Assembly: GCF_030373265.1 (NCBI RefSeq)
Contig: NZ_JAUCZC010000029.1
Location: forward strand, 1-44,166
DNA: 44,166 nt
Reading direction: 5' to 3'
DNA from: Blastomonas sp.
Lineage (GTDB): Bacteria > Pseudomonadota > Alphaproteobacteria > Sphingomonadales > Sphingomonadaceae
A model generated the notes under the pieces. The model saw nothing but the letters and a program-made list of their open reading frames with translations. It searched no databases and was not told the DNA's origin. A program made the translations under genes and the position numbers. How positions within the stretch are numbered: position 1 is the first letter of the stretch; each line of letters opens with the position of its first letter. Shown in pieces: positions 41,791 through 44,166 of this stretch.

Positions 41791-42462
41791 ATGACAAGCG
41801 CGATCCGGCGGCCCGATTTCATCGGCAGCTACAATGTGCGGGGAACAGTCTCGTTCTACGGTGCGACAGCGGCAGAAATTGACCGCTCCGCCTTCACCCT
41901 GACCCGCGTTCTGCGAACCTTCGGTTTCGCTGCCGGATCCAATATCATGACCATCTCGATGGTGCCGGAGATCATCCAGTATGGCGGGTTCGAGCGGGCT
42001 GTGCAGATGCTGGGTCTCTATGGTCTGAACGCCGATGACAGCCCTTTCGATGCGGGCAGAGTGGAATCGATCAGCCGCCAGTTCGATCCCGTTGCCATTT
42101 GCGGGGTTGCGGCATCAACGCTGGAGGGACTCAGGATGTTCGGGCACGACGCGGAAAAGGTATTTGCCGGGCGGACGGTCTGGGCACGGCCCGATGCTTA
42201 TGCCCAAGTCTGTTCTATGCCCAATGTAGATACGCGCCGGGTGGTGTCTATCGGGCCGGCGCTGGCGCTGGAATGCGCGCACGGCTGCCTGCATTACGAT
42301 AGCCGCGACTGGACGATGGCCGAATACGATGGTGTGCTACATCTCAGCTCGCGCTATGATCGGACCGAGCCACTGGCCGAGCTCGATACCGGCATTGCCG
42401 GATCTATCTCCGACCGTCCCTGCACATGCGGCGTCCGCGACGGCGTTGTGGTGCCGGCATGA
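41791..42462 (+). CDS. Truncated PaaK-like ANL-fold protein without catalytic motifs
   Basis: The start is set at MTSAIRRPDFIGSYN (41791), which follows AGGAG; an ATG at 41773 overlapping the upstream stop is possible. The 223-residue protein has no P-loop (TSGTTG) and no C-terminal ANL domain. The middle region (RVLRTFGFAAGSNIMT, GGFERAVQMLGLYGLN, FDPVAICGVAASTLEGL) still follows the PaaK core. It ends in RPCTCG, the counterpart of the neighbour's GPCGCG. It is best read as a non-catalytic PaaK-like protein, perhaps a partner of the ligase upstream. The assignment rests on pattern comparison only. Confidence 0.6.
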   Translation: MTSAIRRPDFIGSYNVRGTVSFYGATAAEIDRSAFTLTRVLRTFGFAAGSNIMTISMVPEIIQYGGFERAVQMLGLYGLNADDSPFDAGRVESISRQFDPVAICGVAASTLEGLRMFGHDAEKVFAGRTVWARPDAYAQVCSMPNVDTRRVVSIGPALALECAHGCLHYDSRDWTMAEYDGVLHLSSRYDRTEPLAELDTGIAGSISDRPCTCGVRDGVVVPA

Positions 42463-44015
42463 AGCTGCACCCCGCTCTTGCCCCCTATGCCGCCGTCCAT
42501 GCTTATGGCTGGGGCGATCTGCTGCACGAACAGGCGCGAAGCCGCCATGCCATGCCCGCTATGATCGATGGCGAACAGATCTACAGCTACGCTGAGCTTG
42601 ACGAACGGGTCAACCGGCTGGCGGGCGTGCTGCGCAGCCGGGCCGTGGTCAAGGGTGACCGCATCCTGTGGCTCGGCCAGAACAGCTTTCGCGTGCTGGA
42701 GGCGCTGCTGGCATCTGCACGGGTGGGGGCGATCTTCTGCCCGGCAAATTGGCGCTGGTCGGCGCAGGAAATCGCCTTTGCGCTCGATGACTTCGATCCG
42801 AAGGTCGTGTTTTGGCAGGATGCCGAAATCGGCGCGGTCAACCGCGATGCGCGCGCGGCATGGAAGCCCGACGGCAACTGGATCTGCCATGACGGCTGCG
42901 ACGGAGAAGACAGCTATGAGGCACTGCTCGCCGCTGCTGATCCCGAAGCGGATTTCGATCCGGTCGAGACATCAACGCCCCTGCTGGCCATCTACACCGC
43001 CGGATTCTCCGGTCGACCGGGAGCTGCATTGCTCAGCCATGAATCGCTTCTCATCATTTCATGGCTGGCGATGACTGGCCAGGCTATCGACGAGGATTCA
43101 GGCTATCTGGTGTCAGGCCCGATGTTCCATCTGGGCGTGCTGATGGGCACGCTCGGGACGTTTTTGGCCGGTGGCCGAAATGCTTTCGTCGCTCGCGTCG
43201 ATGCAACTGAACTGCTCGAAAACATCGACCGGCATAAGCTGACCCACGCCTTTGTCCCGCAGCCTACCGTCGTGCAGATGCGCGAGGCAAACCGCGATGG
43301 TCGCTACGATGTCTCCTCGATCTGGGCGGACAGCCAGATGAGCGACTATGCGATGCCCATGGTGATGCCCCGCCATGCGCCTGCGATGCGCAAGATCGGC
43401 GGCTATGGCCAGACCGAGATCGGCGGGCTGGCGGCGGTTGCCTGGATGGGCGGCAGCGGCGCAGGACGTCCGGTGCCGTACGTGCAGTTCCGCATCGCCG
43501 ATGATGCAGGGCATGAGCTGACCTTCGGCCAGACCGGCGAAATTCTGGCGCGCGGGCCGATCGTCATGTGCGGCTACTGGAACCGTCCGGAGGAAAATGC
43601 GCGGCGCGTGGTCGATGGCTGGCACCGCACAAACGATCTGGGCAAGCGGCTCGACGACGGCAGTCTGGTGTTCATCGGTCCCAAGACGACCATGATCAAG
43701 ACGGGCGTGGAAAACGTCTATCCCGCCGAGGTCGAAAACTGCCTGAAATCGCATGAAGGCGTTGCCGATGCTGCTGTAATCGGTGTGCCCGACCCGACCT
43801 GGGACCAGAATATAAAGGCGATCATCGTGCGCAAGCCGGGCACCGATTTCCCGGCGGATGCCTTCATCGCCCATGTGCGCGAGCGGCTCGCGGGATACAA
43901 AAAGCCCAAGACTATAGTTTTTGCCGAAAGCCTGCCGCGCGGTGCCGATTACCAGCTGGATCGTGCCGCGCTGGACGCAGCCTATGGCGGCGGCGGCTAT
44001 CCCAAGGCGGGCTGA
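42459..44015 (+). CDS. ANL-superfamily acyl-CoA synthetase-like protein with altered motifs
   Basis: The start MKLHPALAPYAAVHAYG (42459) makes an ATGA overlap with the preceding gene. The 518-residue protein has the ANL layout, but the P-loop is YTAGFSGRPGAALLSH instead of YTSGTTGxPKGV. The YRTGD motif is HRTNDLG. The hinge is GPKTTMIKTGVEN, and the C-terminal catalytic Lys of NxxGKxxK is replaced (LPRGADYQLDRAALD). A related P-loop variant (YTAAFxGRPNGALLSH) occurs in some mycobacterial FadD proteins, so activity is possible but altered. It may be a thioester-forming half-enzyme or a non-adenylating protein. Confidence 0.85.
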   Translation: MKLHPALAPYAAVHAYGWGDLLHEQARSRHAMPAMIDGEQIYSYAELDERVNRLAGVLRSRAVVKGDRILWLGQNSFRVLEALLASARVGAIFCPANWRWSAQEIAFALDDFDPKVVFWQDAEIGAVNRDARAAWKPDGNWICHDGCDGEDSYEALLAAADPEADFDPVETSTPLLAIYTAGFSGRPGAALLSHESLLIISWLAMTGQAIDEDSGYLVSGPMFHLGVLMGTLGTFLAGGRNAFVARVDATELLENIDRHKLTHAFVPQPTVVQMREANRDGRYDVSSIWADSQMSDYAMPMVMPRHAPAMRKIGGYGQTEIGGLAAVAWMGGSGAGRPVPYVQFRIADDAGHELTFGQTGEILARGPIVMCGYWNRPEENARRVVDGWHRTNDLGKRLDDGSLVFIGPKTTMIKTGVENVYPAEVENCLKSHEGVADAAVIGVPDPTWDQNIKAIIVRKPGTDFPADAFIAHVRERLAGYKKPKTIVFAESLPRGADYQLDRAALDAAYGGGGYPKAG

Positions 44016-44019
44016 AAAA

Positions 44020-44151
44020 ATGAATGACATTGTGACCAGTTCAGACATTCGCATCGAATATCCCGACCCCGGCATCGCCCGCATCATGTTTGCAAGCGGC
44101 GATCGCGGCAATGCTTCCCATCTGTGGACGCCCCGAAAGATGCAAGAGTAA
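44020..44151 (+). pseudogene. Truncated start of an enoyl-CoA hydratase-like gene
   Basis: Forty-three codons starting MNDIVTSSDIRIEYPDPGIA resemble the first strands of a crotonase (IARIMFASGDRGNA followed by LWTPRKMQE). A TAA stop then ends the frame, whereas family members run to about 260 residues. Inserting one T before the stop would restore reading through MQELNSGLG, a plausible continuation. The gene is thus either frameshifted, interrupted near the window edge, or affected by a sequence error. Confidence 0.5.
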
Positions 44152-44166
44152 ATTCGGGTCTTGGCG

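Noticed and set aside
1-44166. tRNA, rRNA or riboswitch genes
   Set aside because: Reading through the intergenic gaps gave no convincing cloverleaf, rRNA segment or riboswitch fold; almost all sequence is protein-coding.

Overview
The window reads as an alphaproteobacterial, most likely Sphingomonadales (Novosphingobium/Sphingobium/Sphingomonas-type) accessory catabolic region. This is an inference from the high GC content, the large TonB-dependent receptor with a sphingomonad-style plug, dense coding with ATGA/TGATG overlaps, and the gene families. No rRNA, tRNA or CRISPR array was seen. Almost every gene belongs to CoA-thioester (beta-oxidation-like) chemistry: eight acyl-CoA dehydrogenase (ACAD) genes in four adjacent pairs, five ANL (AMP-forming) ligase or ligase-like genes plus one truncated ligase-like gene, four crotonases (one cut short at the right edge), one classical thiolase, two SCP2/TLP-type thiolase-like proteins, a tandem CaiB/BaiF CoA-transferase, a MaoC-type hydratase, four SDR-family genes and two nitronate-monooxygenase-family flavoproteins.

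Layout. Positions 1-54 look like the terminal inverted repeat of an IS3-family element. Positions 101-7185 (minus) hold thiolase-like, crotonase, CoA-transferase and ACAD pair 1. A TetR regulator (7253-7885, plus) follows, and then a decayed NAD-dependent epimerase (about 7960-8391, minus). ACAD pair 2 (8392-10691, minus) is divergent from a plus operon of crotonase, ACAD pair 3 and thiolase (10780-15137). A convergent ligase (15210-16697, minus) is divergent from a MaoC/crotonase/ACAD pair 4/NMO/NMO operon (16772-23035). A SnoaL-like gene (minus) is divergent from a long plus operon with two SDRs, a GntR/FCD regulator, ligase, SDR, ligase, SDR and a DUF2889 gene (23529-31488). A TonB-dependent receptor and an MFS transporter follow. 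An amidohydrolase (minus) is divergent from a second GntR/FCD regulator and an alpha/beta-hydrolase-flavin reductase fusion. The last operon (38827 to the end) has an Ltp2-like thiolase/aldolase, its DUF35 partner, a PaaK-like ligase, a truncated PaaK-like protein, a motif-deficient ANL protein and the start of a crotonase that breaks off.

How it fits together (inference). A hydrophobic carboxylic acid is imported by the TonB receptor and MFS permease, activated by the ligases and shortened by heteromeric ACADs, hydratases, dehydrogenases and thiolase. It may also undergo retro-aldol cleavage by the thiolase-like/DUF35 pair. Adjacent ACAD pairs, DUF35 partners and NMO-family enzymes are hallmarks of steroid side-chain/ring and other polycyclic or branched isoprenoid acid catabolism. 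No oxygenase is encoded here, so the substrate cannot be named from the sequence.

The strongest new signal is non-coding. A 16-bp dyad close to ACCTRGTTATACAAST occurs, exactly or in variant form, at eight places, almost all in promoter regions of these operons. It appears to tie the region into one regulon, probably read by the GntR/FCD regulators and possibly the TetR protein.
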